Assembly (NCBI GenBank): GCA_028290665.1
Contig: JAQGJK010000008.1
Span: 54,324-118,323 of the forward strand
Direction of reading: 5' to 3'
DNA from: Devosia sp.
GTDB taxonomy: Bacteria; Pseudomonadota; Alphaproteobacteria; Rhizobiales; Devosiaceae
DNA length: 64,000 bases
Shown: positions 17,890 through 27,815 of the stretch, one piece after another
Numbering within the stretch: the stretch's first letter is position 1
Layout: each line of letters opens with the position of its first letter
Made by a program: the position numbers and the translations under genes
Notes under the pieces: generated by a model
What the model saw: only the letters and a program-made list of their open reading frames with translations
What the model was told of the DNA's origin: nothing
The model's database searches: none

Positions 17890-19785
17890 ATGACACACGA
17901 GATTTCGGCGGCTGCCGTTGACGGGCACCGCAAAGACATCGATGGCCTTCGCGCCGTGTCGGTGCTCGCAGTTATCCTCTACCACTTCGGGTTTGGGCTG
18001 CCGGGCGGTTTTGTCGGTGTCGACGTGTTCTTCGTCATCTCGGGTTACCTTATCACATCGATAATCTATCGAGAGATGGCCAATGGACGCTTTTCGATCG
18101 CCGGCTTCTATGATCGACGCATCCGCCGGATTCTGCCGGCGACACTTTTCGTCATCCTGTGCACGTTAGTCGCTGGCTATTTCATTCTCTTGCCAGCCGA
18201 TTACGCCGGGCTCGGGAGCAGCGCTGTCGCTGCGAGCGTTGGTGCGTCCAACATTTTCTTTTGGCTCAACACTGGTGGCTACTTTGATGAAGCCACGGAC
18301 CTGTTGCCGCTGTTGCATACATGGTCACTTGGCGTAGAAGAGCAGTTCTACCTGCTGTGGCCGCTCTGCCTTTTGTTGATATTCCGCATTTTCGGCTCGA
18401 ACCGGCTGTGGCCGTTGTTATTCCTTACCGCCGTACTTGTTGCCAGCCTTGCCGCGTCGATTATCATTACTCCGACCGACCAGCCGCAGGCGTTTTACCT
18501 GCTGCATTCGCGCGCGTGGGAGTTGGCCCTAGGCGGCTTGCTGGTGTTCCTACCAGCGTTGCGCCCCCGCCTGATTTCCGAATTGGCACCACTCGTCGGC
18601 CTCGGGCTCATCGCGGCAGCGCTCACGCTCTTCACGTCGGAGACGCCCTTTCCGAGCTACTCCGCCCTACTACCCTGCGTCGGCGCAGCGCTCATCCTTT
18701 GGCCTGCCGATCGGCAGTCGCTAGGATCCCGCCTGCTTTCGCTACCGCCGCTGCCGTTCATCGGGGCAATCAGCTTCTCGGCCTACCTCTGGCATTGGCC
18801 GCTGCTCGTAATGTACCGCCACTACGGCTCTACCGAACTGCCCGCACAAGGTGAGCGACTTGCTTTGGCCGTTGCTACCCTGGGGGTGGCAGCTGCTTCC
18901 TGGAAATGGATTGAGCGGCCATTCCGTTCTTGGCGGCCGAAATTCCGGGTCTCGATCATTGGGGGGATTGCTGCGGCACTCGTGGTGGCGGGAGGGGGTT
19001 TCATAATCAGTTATAGCGGCGGAGCGCCGTTCAGGCTTTCTGCGCAGGCGCTGTATTACCAGTCGTTCACAGGTAAAATTGAACCATCACCGGGGAAGGA
19101 CGCGTGCTTCCTCCGCCAAAGCTTTACCGACTTCGACCCCACCGCCTGCCTGCTGCCGACGATGGCGGACAAGATCAACGTGCTGTTGATCGGCGACAGC
19201 CATAGCGCCATGTATGCGAAGGCGTTGCGTGAACTCGGCGACGGGATTTCCGTATCGCAGGCGACGGCCTCGGGGTGCACTCCGGTCATCCCCCTCACCG
19301 GCGCCGACCGCTGCACAGGCTTGCTCAAGGGCATCTTCGATCGGTCAATTGGCGTTGAGCATTACGACGTCGTCATCGTTGCGGCACGTTGGGGCCGCGC
19401 CGACATTGCGAAGCTGCCAGAAACAATCTCTGCCCTGAAAACTCTGGGTGACCGGGTGTTTCTTATTGGCCGAGTTGTTGAGTACACATCGCCTTTGGTC
19501 GACTTGCTTACCAAAAGCGTCCTCAGCGGTAATCAACAGGCCATCGCCCTCAGCTCCAAGTACAAAGATATGAAGAAGCTAGACGGTCGGTTCGTGAAAG
19601 CCCTAAAAGGAACTGGTGTCACCTATCTTTCCTCCATCGACGCCATCTGCCCGGGCGGAAAATGCGAGTATGTCACCCCGACTGGCGAACCCTTTCAGTT
19701 TGATTACGGCCACCTGACTACGGCCGGCGCGGGGGTGGTGCTGAGACGACTTGGCCTGGACGCGGACTTGGCAAAGCGGGACTAG
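17890..19785 (+). CDS. OafA-like membrane acyltransferase fused to SGNH hydrolase domain
   Basis: 631 residues. The N-terminal half is an acyltransferase-3 membrane domain: conserved H32 in AVILYHFGFGLPGG, the sequence FVGVDVFFVISGYLIT, an R-rich YDRRIRRILPAT, and about ten hydrophobic segments to residue ~385. The C-terminal half is an SGNH-type domain with GDSH at 435-438 and the paired D605 and H608 in FDYGHLTTAG. Such fusions O-acetylate lipopolysaccharide O-antigen, exopolysaccharide or peptidoglycan. ATG 17890 is preferred, with a GTG at 17848 as an alternative; neither has a strong ribosome-binding site. Codon and base composition look less GC-rich than neighbours. No polysaccharide genes are adjacent, so the acceptor is unknown. 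Confidence 0.88.
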   Translation: MTHEISAAAVDGHRKDIDGLRAVSVLAVILYHFGFGLPGGFVGVDVFFVISGYLITSIIYREMANGRFSIAGFYDRRIRRILPATLFVILCTLVAGYFILLPADYAGLGSSAVAASVGASNIFFWLNTGGYFDEATDLLPLLHTWSLGVEEQFYLLWPLCLLLIFRIFGSNRLWPLLFLTAVLVASLAASIIITPTDQPQAFYLLHSRAWELALGGLLVFLPALRPRLISELAPLVGLGLIAAALTLFTSETPFPSYSALLPCVGAALILWPADRQSLGSRLLSLPPLPFIGAISFSAYLWHWPLLVMYRHYGSTELPAQGERLALAVATLGVAAASWKWIERPFRSWRPKFRVSIIGGIAAALVVAGGGFIISYSGGAPFRLSAQALYYQSFTGKIEPSPGKDACFLRQSFTDFDPTACLLPTMADKINVLLIGDSHSAMYAKALRELGDGISVSQATASGCTPVIPLTGADRCTGLLKGIFDRSIGVEHYDVVIVAARWGRADIAKLPETISALKTLGDRVFLIGRVVEYTSPLVDLLTKSVLSGNQQAIALSSKYKDMKKLDGRFVKALKGTGVTYLSSIDAICPGGKCEYVTPTGEPFQFDYGHLTTAGAGVVLRRLGLDADLAKRD

Positions 19786-20389
19786 CGGAAGACGACGTAA
19801 TTGCAGGTGAGTGGGACGACTGAACGGTTCTAGATTTCGAGGTGTCCCGGGTTGAACTTTAAGTGAGGTCGTTGGCCTTCCTGTCGCTCCGTCCGCATCG
19901 GCTGGCACAAGAGCGACATTGGGGTTAACCCCAATTGCTTGGAAATAGCGGGAGCATCCCTTGTTGTTCTCACCTTCGTTCCGGTGGCCGCTGGTAGACT
20001 ACAGCCTGTTGTAGTGAACACGATGAAAGCCATAGTCGGCTGCCAAGATATCGAGGTCAACTACATCGCCCGTAAACGCCTGCACCAAGCTGCCCGAGCG
20101 GACCGTCCCGACGACATTATTTCCGCCAAAGAGATGAGGCTTCCGGGCCTGGCTTCGGACGCCTCAAATCCCGGAAAGCAACTTACCCTGTGATCAAGGA
20201 CGTGGTTGTCATTCCTGTTGCTCCACTACGGTGAATTCGTGAAACTGGTCAGCCGATTTGTTGATAGGTAGGTGCGGGCAAATGGTGGCTGAGGTCACCT
20301 GTCCGGTCGAGGATATGGGTATTTTGTATTGACGGCGAGGAACATGATTTCGCCGGGCGTGGCTTCGCCTCGAGTCTTGGTGAGGACCG
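19786..20389. other. Unassigned 600-base stretch, possibly degraded coding sequence
   Basis: No intact gene is supported. On the - strand, one frame bounded by stops at 20166-20164 and 20001-19999 reads like ordinary protein (including GGNNVVGTVRSGSLVQAFTG and DLDILAADYGFHRVHYNRL). After the TAG the same frame continues with GVNPNVALVPADADGA. I do not recognise the family. A competing + strand frame at 19939-20193 (84 codons) overlaps it. The stretch also contains the likely benE promoter and an 11-base match to the tRNA-Cys 3' end at 20353-20363. Confidence 0.35.
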
Positions 20390-21580
20390 ATGGCTGAGCA
20401 GGCCATTCAGAGGTCCGGCGTTTTGCAACCCGCGCTGGCGGGTGCGTTGGCGGCTGTCGTAGGGTTTGCCAGTACGTTTACCATTGTTTTGGCTGGCCTG
20501 ACGGCGGTCGGGGCTTCGCCGGCGCAGGCTGGGTCGGGGTTGCTGGCGGCGACGCTGGCCGTCGGGGGGCTCAATGTCTTGTTATCGTGGCGCAGCAGGA
20601 TGCCGATTTCGGTGGCGTGGTCGACGCCGGGGGCGGCGCTGCTGTTGACGGCGGGGTTGCAGCCGGGTGGTTTTGCCGCGGCGACCGGCGCCTTTATCGC
20701 GGCGGGGCTGCTGATCGCAATGGCCGGATTATTTCGCCCTGTCGCCCGCGCCGTAGCGGCGATCCCGGCGCCGATCGCCAGTGCCATGCTGGCGGGCGTG
20801 CTGGTGGATCTCTGCCTCGCGCCGCTGCGCGCGGTGCAGACGATGCCGGCTTCAGCCTTGCCGATCATCCTTGCCTGGGCATTGGCGCTGCGGTTTGCCC
20901 GGCGCTATGCCGTGCCGGTGGCGGTGCTGGTGACCATCGTGGTGCTGGTACTGACGGTGCAATTGCCCGCCGGAGCGTTCGATGCGGCGCTGCCAATGCT
21001 GAGCTTCGTTACGCCGGCCTTTCGGCCCGAGACCATGATCACCATCGCCCTGCCCCTGTTCATCGTCACCATGGCGTCGCAGAACCTGCCGGGGATCGCG
21101 GTGATGCAGGCCAATGGCTATCGGTTCGATACCGGGCGGGTGTTCGTCGGGACCGGGCTGGCGAGCATCGGCGCGGCGCTGTTCGGCGGGCACCCGGTCA
21201 ATCTCGCGGCAATCACCGCGGCGTTGTGCGCCGGCCCCGAAGCGCATCCCGATCCGGCTCGGCGGTGGATCGCCCCGGTGGCGGCGGGCTGCGTTTATCT
21301 GCTGCTGGCGCTTGGGGCCAATTTTGCCGCGGCTTTCGTCAGCGTCTCGCCGCCGCTGCTGATCCAGGCGGTGGCCGGGCTGGCGCTGTTGCCGAGCCTT
21401 GCGGGAGCCTTGGCGGCCGCGGTCGGCGACGAGGGTTTGCGGCTGCCGGCGATCGCTACCTTCGTGACCACGGCCTCCGGGCTGACGGTGTTCGGCATTG
21501 GCGGCGCGTTCTGGGGGCTGGTGGCAGGGCTCGGGCTTACGCTGCTGCTGGCTCCCGGCGTGCTGCGAAACCGTGCCTGA
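20390..21580 (+). CDS. benE: BenE-family benzoate/H+ symporter-like transporter
   Basis: 396-residue, very hydrophobic inner-membrane protein with about 12 membrane segments and no signal peptide. Family-like stretches include SWRSRMPISVAWSTPGAALL near residue 65 and an internal NLPGIAVMQANGYRF followed by PVNLAAITAALCAGPEAHPD. BenE proteins import benzoate with protons, but no benzoate-degradation gene is nearby, so the true substrate is open. GAGG lies a few bases before ATG 20390. The last eight bases overlap the GTG start of the mobA-like gene, implying translational coupling. Confidence 0.87.
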   Translation: MAEQAIQRSGVLQPALAGALAAVVGFASTFTIVLAGLTAVGASPAQAGSGLLAATLAVGGLNVLLSWRSRMPISVAWSTPGAALLLTAGLQPGGFAAATGAFIAAGLLIAMAGLFRPVARAVAAIPAPIASAMLAGVLVDLCLAPLRAVQTMPASALPIILAWALALRFARRYAVPVAVLVTIVVLVLTVQLPAGAFDAALPMLSFVTPAFRPETMITIALPLFIVTMASQNLPGIAVMQANGYRFDTGRVFVGTGLASIGAALFGGHPVNLAAITAALCAGPEAHPDPARRWIAPVAAGCVYLLLALGANFAAAFVSVSPPLLIQAVAGLALLPSLAGALAAAVGDEGLRLPAIATFVTTASGLTVFGIGGAFWGLVAGLGLTLLLAPGVLRNRA

Positions 21581-22211
21581 ACCCGCCATCCTCATTCTTG
21601 CTGGTGGGCTTGGCACCCGCCTCGGCGGGCGTCTCAAAGCCGCGATCCCGATCGGCGGCGTCCGGTTGCTCGATCGACTTGCTGTCGTATTCGCCAGGTG
21701 TTCGCCAATCCTCGTGGCAACGGGACATCATCCGCTGGAGCGGTTTGGCCTCACCGACACGATGATCGCCGTTCCGGACGCTAGTATTAGCACGGTGGGG
21801 CCGGTCGCGGGACTATCGGCCGGGCTGGAGTGGCTGCAACTCCATCGGCCGCAGACTGAACTGCTGGTGTCGGTGGCGGTCGATACGCCATTTTTCCCGT
21901 CGGATTTCACTGAGCGGGCACTGCCGCTGCTCGGTCGGGGAATCGATGTGGTCGTCGGGGCCTATGGTGGGCAGGATTACCCGACCAATGCGATGTGGCG
22001 CCTCGCGGCTTTGCGCGACCTGCCGGCGCGCTGCGCTGCCGATGCGGCGCCGCGCGGGTTGAAGGGGCTGATTGGTGAGATCGGTGCGGTAAGGCTCGAC
22101 TACCGCGAGATTTCGGGTGTCGATCCGTTCGTGAACCTCAACACGCCGGTCGATCTTGACAGCCTCGAAGGCCGGGCCGCTGGCATGATGGGTTTGCCAC
22201 GGCGCGGGTGA
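21573..22211 (+). CDS. mobA: MobA-like molybdenum cofactor guanylyltransferase
   Basis: 212-residue nucleotidyltransferase of the MobA/GlmU fold. The N-terminal LAGGLGTRLGGRLKAAIPIG matches the LAGG-R-GG-K nucleotide-binding loop, and DTPFFP is the metal-binding Asp motif. The C-terminus VDPFVNLNTPVDLDSLE is the usual PF-N-NTP-D ending. MobA links GMP to molybdopterin to form the bis-MGD cofactor. No other molybdenum-cofactor gene is in view, and CTP- or other NTP-transferring relatives are possible. The GTG start at 21573 overlaps benE; upstream in-frame codons lie wholly inside benE and do not look like MobA. Confidence 0.8.
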   Translation: MPEPAILILAGGLGTRLGGRLKAAIPIGGVRLLDRLAVVFARCSPILVATGHHPLERFGLTDTMIAVPDASISTVGPVAGLSAGLEWLQLHRPQTELLVSVAVDTPFFPSDFTERALPLLGRGIDVVVGAYGGQDYPTNAMWRLAALRDLPARCAADAAPRGLKGLIGEIGAVRLDYREISGVDPFVNLNTPVDLDSLEGRAAGMMGLPRRG

Positions 22212-22282
22212 GTTTCAGGGCTTGGCAAAGCGAAGCAAACGGGGTAAACGGACCCCACTTTCCGGGTGACCGGCAAGCCTGT

Positions 22283-22358
22283 TCCGCGATAGCTCAGCTG
22301 GTAGAGCATTCGACTGTTAATCGAATTGTCGCTGGTTCGAGCCCAGCTCGCGGAGCCA
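22283..22358 (+). tRNA. tRNA-Asn (GTT)
   Basis: 76 bases with encoded CCA. The acceptor TCCGCGA pairs with TCGCGGA, the anticodon loop is CTGTTAA with anticodon GTT, the D-arm is AGCTCAGCTGGTAGAGC and the T-arm has GGTTCGAGCC. Confidence 0.97.
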
Positions 22359-22507
22359 CTTCCCCCATATATGTCCGGTGCTTTGCCGCGCTTGCATCGT
22401 TCGGTGGGCGAGGTTTTTGCGACTGCATTGGCGTGAGCATTTGCAGGCGTTGTCTTGGCCGCGAACCGGAGCCTCGCCGTCGCGTTGCGATTGAAATGGA
22501 GGCGGTC

Positions 22508-23392
22508 ATGGACGGCAAGGTTTGTATCATCACTGGCGCGACGAGCGGCGTCGGGCGCGAGACGGCGCGATTGCTCGCCGAGCAGGGTGCGACGGTGTTC
22601 GCGGTCGGGCGGAATGCCGAAAAGGGCCGGGAGACGATCAAGTGGATTGGCGAGACGGCGCGGTATCCCGAGCGGGTGAGTTTCCTGCGGGCCGATCTGG
22701 CGCGGTTGGACGACGTGCGTGCGTTGGCGGCGGAGATCGATCAGCGAACGCGGGTGGTCGATGTGCTGATCAACAATGCCGGGGTGATCAACACCAGCCG
22801 CAAGGTGACGGTCGACGGGCTCGAAGAGACGTTCGCCGTCAATCATCTGGCGCATTTCCTGCTGACAGTATTGTTGCTCGACCGGCTGCAGGCGGCGGCG
22901 CAGGGGCGGATTATCAACCTGTCATCGAACGCGCACGTACCGTTCAAGATGCATTTCGACGATCTGCAGAGCGAGCGCGGGTTTTCAGGATTTGCGGTTT
23001 ATGGGCGGACGAAGCTGGCCAATCTGCTGTTCACCTACGAACTGGCGCGGCGATTGACCGGCGGCCGGGTTACGGTGAACGCCATCCACCCGGGGGCGGT
23101 GGCGTCGAACTTTTCGCTCAACAATGGCGGGCTGGCGACGATGGCGATGCGGCTGCTGCGGCCGTTTTTCATTTCCCCGGCGAAGGCGGCAGAGACGTCA
23201 GTGTATCTCGCCGGCTCGGCTGCAGTCGCCGAGGTCAGCGGACAGTATTTTTATCGGCGCAAGCCGCATGCATCGAGCAAGCGATCGCATGACAGCGCCG
23301 ACGCGAAAGCCTTATGGGATGCGAGCGAGTCGCTGACCGATTATCCGTTCCGGAGCCTGCTGCCGGAACGGTTCGTGGCTGCTGCAACCTAG
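22508..23392 (+). CDS. SDR-family oxidoreductase (retinol dehydrogenase-like)
   Basis: 294-residue classical short-chain dehydrogenase. The NAD(P)-binding motif is TGATSGVG near the N-terminus, then NNAGV, the catalytic serine region INLSSNAH and the Y-x3-K motif [11 protein letters not shown]. The sequence pattern (active site followed by [10 protein letters not shown] and [10 protein letters not shown]) is like the WW-domain oxidoreductase/retinol dehydrogenase-like group, whose bacterial substrates are mostly unknown. The start at 22508 follows GGAGG at a six-base spacing; an ATG at 22496 lies upstream of that site. It converges with cysNC, the ends overlapping by four bases. Confidence 0.88.
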   Translation: MDGKVCIITGATSGVGRETARLLAEQGATVFAVGRNAEKGRETIKWIGETARYPERVSFLRADLARLDDVRALAAEIDQRTRVVDVLINNAGVINTSRKVTVDGLEETFAVNHLAHFLLTVLLLDRLQAAAQGRIINLSSNAHVPFKMHFDDLQSERGFSGFAVYGRTKLANLLFTYELARRLTGGRVTVNAIHPGAVASNFSLNNGGLATMAMRLLRPFFISPAKAAETSVYLAGSAAVAEVSGQYFYRRKPHASSKRSHDSADAKALWDASESLTDYPFRSLLPERFVAAAT

Positions 23393-25278
23393 AACAGCCG
23401 GGCGTACAGTTGGTCGGCGAGTTCGGCGGGCTCGTATTCGGCGCCGTGCAAGATAATCTCAGCGTGTTCGGGAGCCTCGAACGGGCTGTCGATGCCGGTG
23501 AAGTTCTTTATTTCGCCGCGTCGGGCGCGGGCATAGAGACCCTTGGGGTCCCGGGCTTCGCAGATTTCGAGTGGGGTATCGACGTAAACCTCGGTGAACT
23601 TGACGTCGCCCGCTATCTGACGGGCGATATTACGTTCGTTTCGGAACGGCGAGATGAACGACACGAACACCACGAGGCCGGCGTCGGCCATCAACCGCGC
23701 CACTTCTCCGACGCGGCGGATGTTTTCGACACGGTCGGCATCGGTAAAACCGAGGTCCTTGTTGAGGCCGTGGCGGACATTGTCGCCATCGAGGATATAG
23801 GCGTGCTTGCCCTCGGCGGTCAGGCGTTTTTCGATGAGATTGGCAACGGTCGACTTGCCGGAACCCGACAGCCCGGTGAACCAGACAATATGCGCCTCCT
23901 GCCCCTTGGCGATGGCGCGGACCTGGCGGTTGACGTCGAAATTCTGGTAGCTGAGGTTCTGGGCGCGACGCAGGCCGAAGTCGATAACGCCGGCGCCGAG
24001 CGTGGCGTTGGACATGCGGTCGATGAGGATGAACGCGCCCGTCTGGCCGCCGGTGATGTACGAGTCGAAGGCGATCGGCTTGTCGGTGGCGATGGTGACG
24101 GTGCCGACTTCGTTGAGATCGAGCTTGGTCGCCGCGGTGTGCTCCAGCGTGTTGACGTTAGTGCGGAACTTGATCGAGGTAATGGTCGCGGGGACGACCT
24201 GCGAGCCGATTTTCAGCAGGTAGGAGCGGCCGTGGAAGGCCGGATCCTCGTGCATCCAGATGATGCGCGCCTGGAACTGGTTGGAGAATTCCGGGGTGGC
24301 GCCTGGGTGGGTCAGCACATCGCCGCGGGAGATATCGACTTCGCGGTCGAGTACCAGCGTCACGGCTTCGCCGGCGATGGCGCGGTTCTGATCGCCGTCC
24401 ATGGTGACGATGCGGGTGATCTTGGCCGGTTTCCGGGACGCGGCAACGAGCACTTCATCGCCAATGGTGGCGATGCCGGCAGTCAGGGTGCCGGAGAAGC
24501 CACGGAAATCGAGGTTGGGGCGGTTGACCCACTGCACCGGAAAGCGGAGCGGCGCGAGGGTGCGGTCTTCGCCGACGGCGATGGTTTCGAGGTACGGGAC
24601 CAGTTGGGGACCGGCGTACCACGGGGTGTTGTCGCTCGGGCGCAGCATGTTGTCGCCACGCAGCGCCGACACCGGAATGGCTTCGAGCGTCTTGAAGCCC
24701 AGCGGTTCGGCGAAGGTGCGATAGGCCGCCTCGATATTATCGAAGACCTGCTGGGAATAATCGACAAGGTCGATTTTGTTGATGACCAGCACGACGTGCT
24801 TCACGCCGATCAGCGACAGGATGAAACTATGGCGACGGGTCTGGGTCAGCAGACCCTTGCGGGCATCGACCAGCACGAGCGCGAGATCGGCGTTCGAAGC
24901 GCCGGTGGCCATGTTGCGCGTGTATTGCTCGTGGCCCGGTGTGTCCGCAACGATGAATTTGCGCTTGTCGGTCGAAAAGAACCGGTAGGCGACATCGATG
25001 GTGATGCCCTGCTCGCGTTCGGCGGCGAGGCCATCAACCAACAGCGAGAAATCGATGCCTTCATCGCCGACCATGCGGTTGCGAGATTCCTTGCGGAGGC
25101 TCGCCAACTGGTCATCGAGGATCAGTTGGCTGTCGTAGAGCAGCCGGCCGATAAGGGTGGATTTGCCGTCGTCGACGGAACCGCAGGTCAGGAAGCGCAG
25201 CAGCGACTTGTCGGTCTGTTGCTTTAGCCACAGCTCGAGATCGGTATCGGCGGTGGCCAGGGGGGAAGTCGCGCTCAC
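23389..25278 (-). CDS. cysNC: Bifunctional sulfate adenylyltransferase subunit 1 / adenylylsulfate kinase
   Basis: 629-residue fusion for sulfate activation. Residues 1-~440 are the CysN GTPase: P-loop [19 protein letters not shown] (33-50), [29 protein letters not shown] and EF-Tu-like beta-barrels. Residues ~464-629 are APS kinase CysC, with P-loop [12 protein letters not shown] and [10 protein letters not shown] around the phosphoryl-acceptor serine. With CysD it makes APS from ATP and sulfate, then phosphorylates APS to PAPS. The start is GTG at 25278, one base after the cysD stop. The fusion is common in proteobacteria. No cysH or cysIJ is in the window. Confidence 0.97.
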   Translation of the reverse strand: MSATSPLATADTDLELWLKQQTDKSLLRFLTCGSVDDGKSTLIGRLLYDSQLILDDQLASLRKESRNRMVGDEGIDFSLLVDGLAAEREQGITIDVAYRFFSTDKRKFIVADTPGHEQYTRNMATGASNADLALVLVDARKGLLTQTRRHSFILSLIGVKHVVLVINKIDLVDYSQQVFDNIEAAYRTFAEPLGFKTLEAIPVSALRGDNMLRPSDNTPWYAGPQLVPYLETIAVGEDRTLAPLRFPVQWVNRPNLDFRGFSGTLTAGIATIGDEVLVAASRKPAKITRIVTMDGDQNRAIAGEAVTLVLDREVDISRGDVLTHPGATPEFSNQFQARIIWMHEDPAFHGRSYLLKIGSQVVPATITSIKFRTNVNTLEHTAATKLDLNEVGTVTIATDKPIAFDSYITGGQTGAFILIDRMSNATLGAGVIDFGLRRAQNLSYQNFDVNRQVRAIAKGQEAHIVWFTGLSGSGKSTVANLIEKRLTAEGKHAYILDGDNVRHGLNKDLGFTDADRVENIRRVGEVARLMADAGLVVFVSFISPFRNERNIARQIAGDVKFTEVYVDTPLEICEARDPKGLYARARRGEIKNFTGIDSPFEAPEHAEIILHGAEYEPAELADQLYARLF

Positions 25279-25279
25279 G

Positions 25280-26194
25280 TCAGAAATACCCTTCCTGCTT
25301 CTTTTTTTCCATCGAGCCGACCGAGTCGGAATCGATCAGCCGACCCTCGCGTTCCGACGTACGGCTGGCCTGCATTTCCATGATGATCGAAGGCAGATCG
25401 CCGGCGTCTGAGCGGATCGCGCCGGTCAGCGGATAATCGCCGAGGGTGCGGAAACGGACGACTTCATCACGCGGCTGCTCGCCCGGCTCGAACCGGAAGC
25501 GATCGTCGTCGATCATGATCAGGGTGTTGGAGCGATCGACCACCGGGCGTGAACGGGCGAAATACAGCGGCGGAATTTCGATCTGCTCCGAATAAATGTA
25601 GGTCCAGATATCGAGCTCGGTCCAGTTCGAGATCGGGAACACCCGCATGCTCTCACCGGGAGCGAGGCGGGTGTTGAAGATGCGCCAGAGCTCGGGGCGC
25701 TGATTTTTCGGGTCCCAGGCGTGCTGGGCATTGCGGTGCGAGAAGATGCGCTCCTTGGCGCGGGATTTCTCCTCATCGCGCCGCGCACCACCGATCGCCG
25801 CGTCGTATTTCCCTGCATTTAGGGCTTGCCGCAGCGCCTGCGTCTTCATGATATCGGTGAAGCGGGCCGAGCCGTGATCGAACGGATTGACCCCGGCGGC
25901 GAGGCCTTCGGGGTTGGTGTGGACCAGCAGTTCGAAGCCGTGTTCCTCCGCCATGCGGTTGCGGAAGGCGATCATCTCCTTGAACTTCCACGTCGTATCG
26001 ATGTGGAGCAGTGGAAACGGGATGCGGCTTGGGAAAAACGCCTTGCGCGCCAGATGCAGCAGGACCGAGGAATCCTTGCCGATGGAATACATCATCACCG
26101 GGCGTTCGAAACTCGCGGCAACTTCGCGAAAAATCTCGATGCTTTCGCTTTCGAGCGCTTTGAGGTGCGTGAGCGCGTTGTGCGGTGCAGTCAT
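25280..26194 (-). CDS. cysD: Sulfate adenylyltransferase subunit 2
   Basis: 304-residue PP-loop ATP pyrophosphatase subunit of ATP sulfurylase. The PP-loop SIGKDSS is at 37-43 in the family stretch [20 protein letters not shown], followed by [15 protein letters not shown]. The C-terminus ends in the conserved [12 protein letters not shown] region and KKKQEGYF. It forms the CysDN complex with the next gene, one base downstream. A divergent 199-base region separates it from the photolyase gene and must hold both promoters; I see no clear operator there. Confidence 0.97.
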   Translation of the reverse strand: MTAPHNALTHLKALESESIEIFREVAASFERPVMMYSIGKDSSVLLHLARKAFFPSRIPFPLLHIDTTWKFKEMIAFRNRMAEEHGFELLVHTNPEGLAAGVNPFDHGSARFTDIMKTQALRQALNAGKYDAAIGGARRDEEKSRAKERIFSHRNAQHAWDPKNQRPELWRIFNTRLAPGESMRVFPISNWTELDIWTYIYSEQIEIPPLYFARSRPVVDRSNTLIMIDDDRFRFEPGEQPRDEVVRFRTLGDYPLTGAIRSDAGDLPSIIMEMQASRTSEREGRLIDSDSVGSMEKKKQEGYF

Positions 26195-26393
26195 CTCAAC
26201 AACCCGTCCGGGAGCATTCAGGTGGCTCCAGATATTACGGCAGGTTGCTTATCACAAGCCTCGCGCGAGGTGGCGGGCCTGAACTGGCGGCGACGATCTC
26301 GCGTATCGCTGGCGGGCGAGTGCAACGCATTGTCCCGGCCCGGCTTTCGGAATGGACGACGCCTAGGCGGGTAAAGCCGGAGAATTCTATTTC

Positions 26394-27800
26394 ATGACGG
26401 ATAAAGCACTGGTCTGGCTGCGCAACGATCTGCGCCTGCACGACAATCCAGCGCTGCATCACGCAGCGTCGAAGTTCGACGAGGTGACGGTGCTGTATGT
26501 CGAGGAGACAGATCCCACACTGCGGCCGATGGGGGCAGCGTCGCGGTGGTGGCTGCATCATAGCCTTAATGCGCTGGGGCGGGATTTAGCGGCGCATGGC
26601 CTTGGGTTTGTCGTGTTGAAGGACACGGCAGCGGCGGAGATGTTTGCGACGATCCGCGCAGAGCAGGCGGACGCCGTGTTCTGGAACCGGCGTTATGGCC
26701 CATCGGCACGGGAAATCGATGCGGCGATTGCCGGGCGCGCGAAGGTGGAGGGGCTCGAATGCCGAGATTTTCCGGGGAGCGTGCTAGTCGAGCCGTTCAA
26801 TATCGCAACGGGGACGGGCAAGCCCTACTCGGTGTTCGGACCTTATCGGAAGTCGCTGGCCGCCCTGCCGATTGCCGAACCCCTGCCTGCGCCGCTGAAG
26901 CGGGAGGCGAAGCAGTTTACTCCGGTGGGCGCCGACTACGTGGCGCCGAAATGGTCTGAAAAGCTGGTCAGGCACTGGCGGATCGGCGAGACCGCAGCGC
27001 GGGAGCGACTGCGCGAGTTTCTCGATGTGGACCTGGCCACCTACCCGCGCGGGCGAGATTTTCCCGGCCTTGATGCCACCTCGCACCTGGCGCCGCATCT
27101 GCGGTTTGGCGAGATTTCGCCGCGCCAGATCTGGCATGCGGCGCAGGCTGTGGGGGCGCACGACCATGCTGCGAGTGCAACGGTAGAAAAGTTCCTGTCG
27201 GAGCTGAGCTGGCGGGATTTCAATTACCACCAGCTGTATTATCGCCCGGATATCGCCAATAAACCAATGGTGCCGAAATTCGCCGGCCTGCAGTGGCGGC
27301 AGGCGGATGGCGACCTCAAAGCGTGGCAGCAGGGCCGGACGGGCTTTCCGATCGTCGATGCGGGGATGCGGGAGTTGTGGGCTAGGGGCTTCATGCAGAA
27401 CCGGGTGCGGATGCTGACTGCGTCGCTGTTGACGAAGAATTTGCTGATCGATTGGCGGATTGGTGAACGCTGGTTCTGGGATTGCCTCTGCTGTGCCGAT
27501 GAGGCGAACAATCCCGGCAACTGGCAGTGGGTCGCCGGCAGCGGGCTCGATGCATCGCCGTTTTTCCGGATATTCAATCCGGTGACGCAGGGCGAGCGGT
27601 TTGATGGCGAGGGCGACTATGTGCGGCGCTGGGTACCAGAACTGGCAAAACTGCCCGACGCATTCGTGCATGAACCGGGTGCCGCGCCAGCGGAAGTGCT
27701 GCGGGCGGCTGGGGTGGTGCTGGGCGAGACGTATCCGTGGCCGATCTGCGATTTGAAGGCGACGCGGGTGCGAGCGCTGGAGGCGGCGCGGGGGTTGTGA
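26394..27800 (+). CDS. phrB: Deoxyribodipyrimidine photolyase (class I cryptochrome/photolyase family)
   Basis: 468-residue light-driven DNA repair enzyme. The N-terminal Rossmann antenna domain opens ALVWLRNDLRLHDNPAL. The C-terminal FAD domain has the strongly conserved helices, including FLSELSWRDFNYH, GFPIVDAGMRELWARGFM, NRVRMLTASLLTKNLLIDW, NNPGNWQWVAGSGLDASP and FFRIFNPVTQGERFD. This pattern fits CPD photolyases rather than the Fe-S FeS-BCP group. GGAG lies about 12 bases before ATG 26394. Photolyases are part of some sigma-E/ChrR regulons, but the sigma-E-like element found elsewhere in this window is absent from this upstream region. Confidence 0.95.
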   Translation: MTDKALVWLRNDLRLHDNPALHHAASKFDEVTVLYVEETDPTLRPMGAASRWWLHHSLNALGRDLAAHGLGFVVLKDTAAAEMFATIRAEQADAVFWNRRYGPSAREIDAAIAGRAKVEGLECRDFPGSVLVEPFNIATGTGKPYSVFGPYRKSLAALPIAEPLPAPLKREAKQFTPVGADYVAPKWSEKLVRHWRIGETAARERLREFLDVDLATYPRGRDFPGLDATSHLAPHLRFGEISPRQIWHAAQAVGAHDHAASATVEKFLSELSWRDFNYHQLYYRPDIANKPMVPKFAGLQWRQADGDLKAWQQGRTGFPIVDAGMRELWARGFMQNRVRMLTASLLTKNLLIDWRIGERWFWDCLCCADEANNPGNWQWVAGSGLDASPFFRIFNPVTQGERFDGEGDYVRRWVPELAKLPDAFVHEPGAAPAEVLRAAGVVLGETYPWPICDLKATRVRALEAARGL

Positions 27801-27815
27801 GGTGCGGACTTGTGG

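Noticed and set aside
20587..21765. A 392-codon + frame overlapping benE and mobA
   Set aside because: It is an out-of-phase reading of benE; benE has a hydrophobic transporter sequence and this frame has only GC-driven residues.
23314..25227. A 637-codon open frame on the + strand
   Set aside because: It is antisense to cysNC, which has complete GTPase and APS-kinase motifs; the + frame has none.
26195..26393. Sigma-E promoter expected upstream of phrB
   Set aside because: Photolyase genes are RpoE targets in Rhodobacter, but no TGATCC-N16-CGTAAC or close match is present in this gap.
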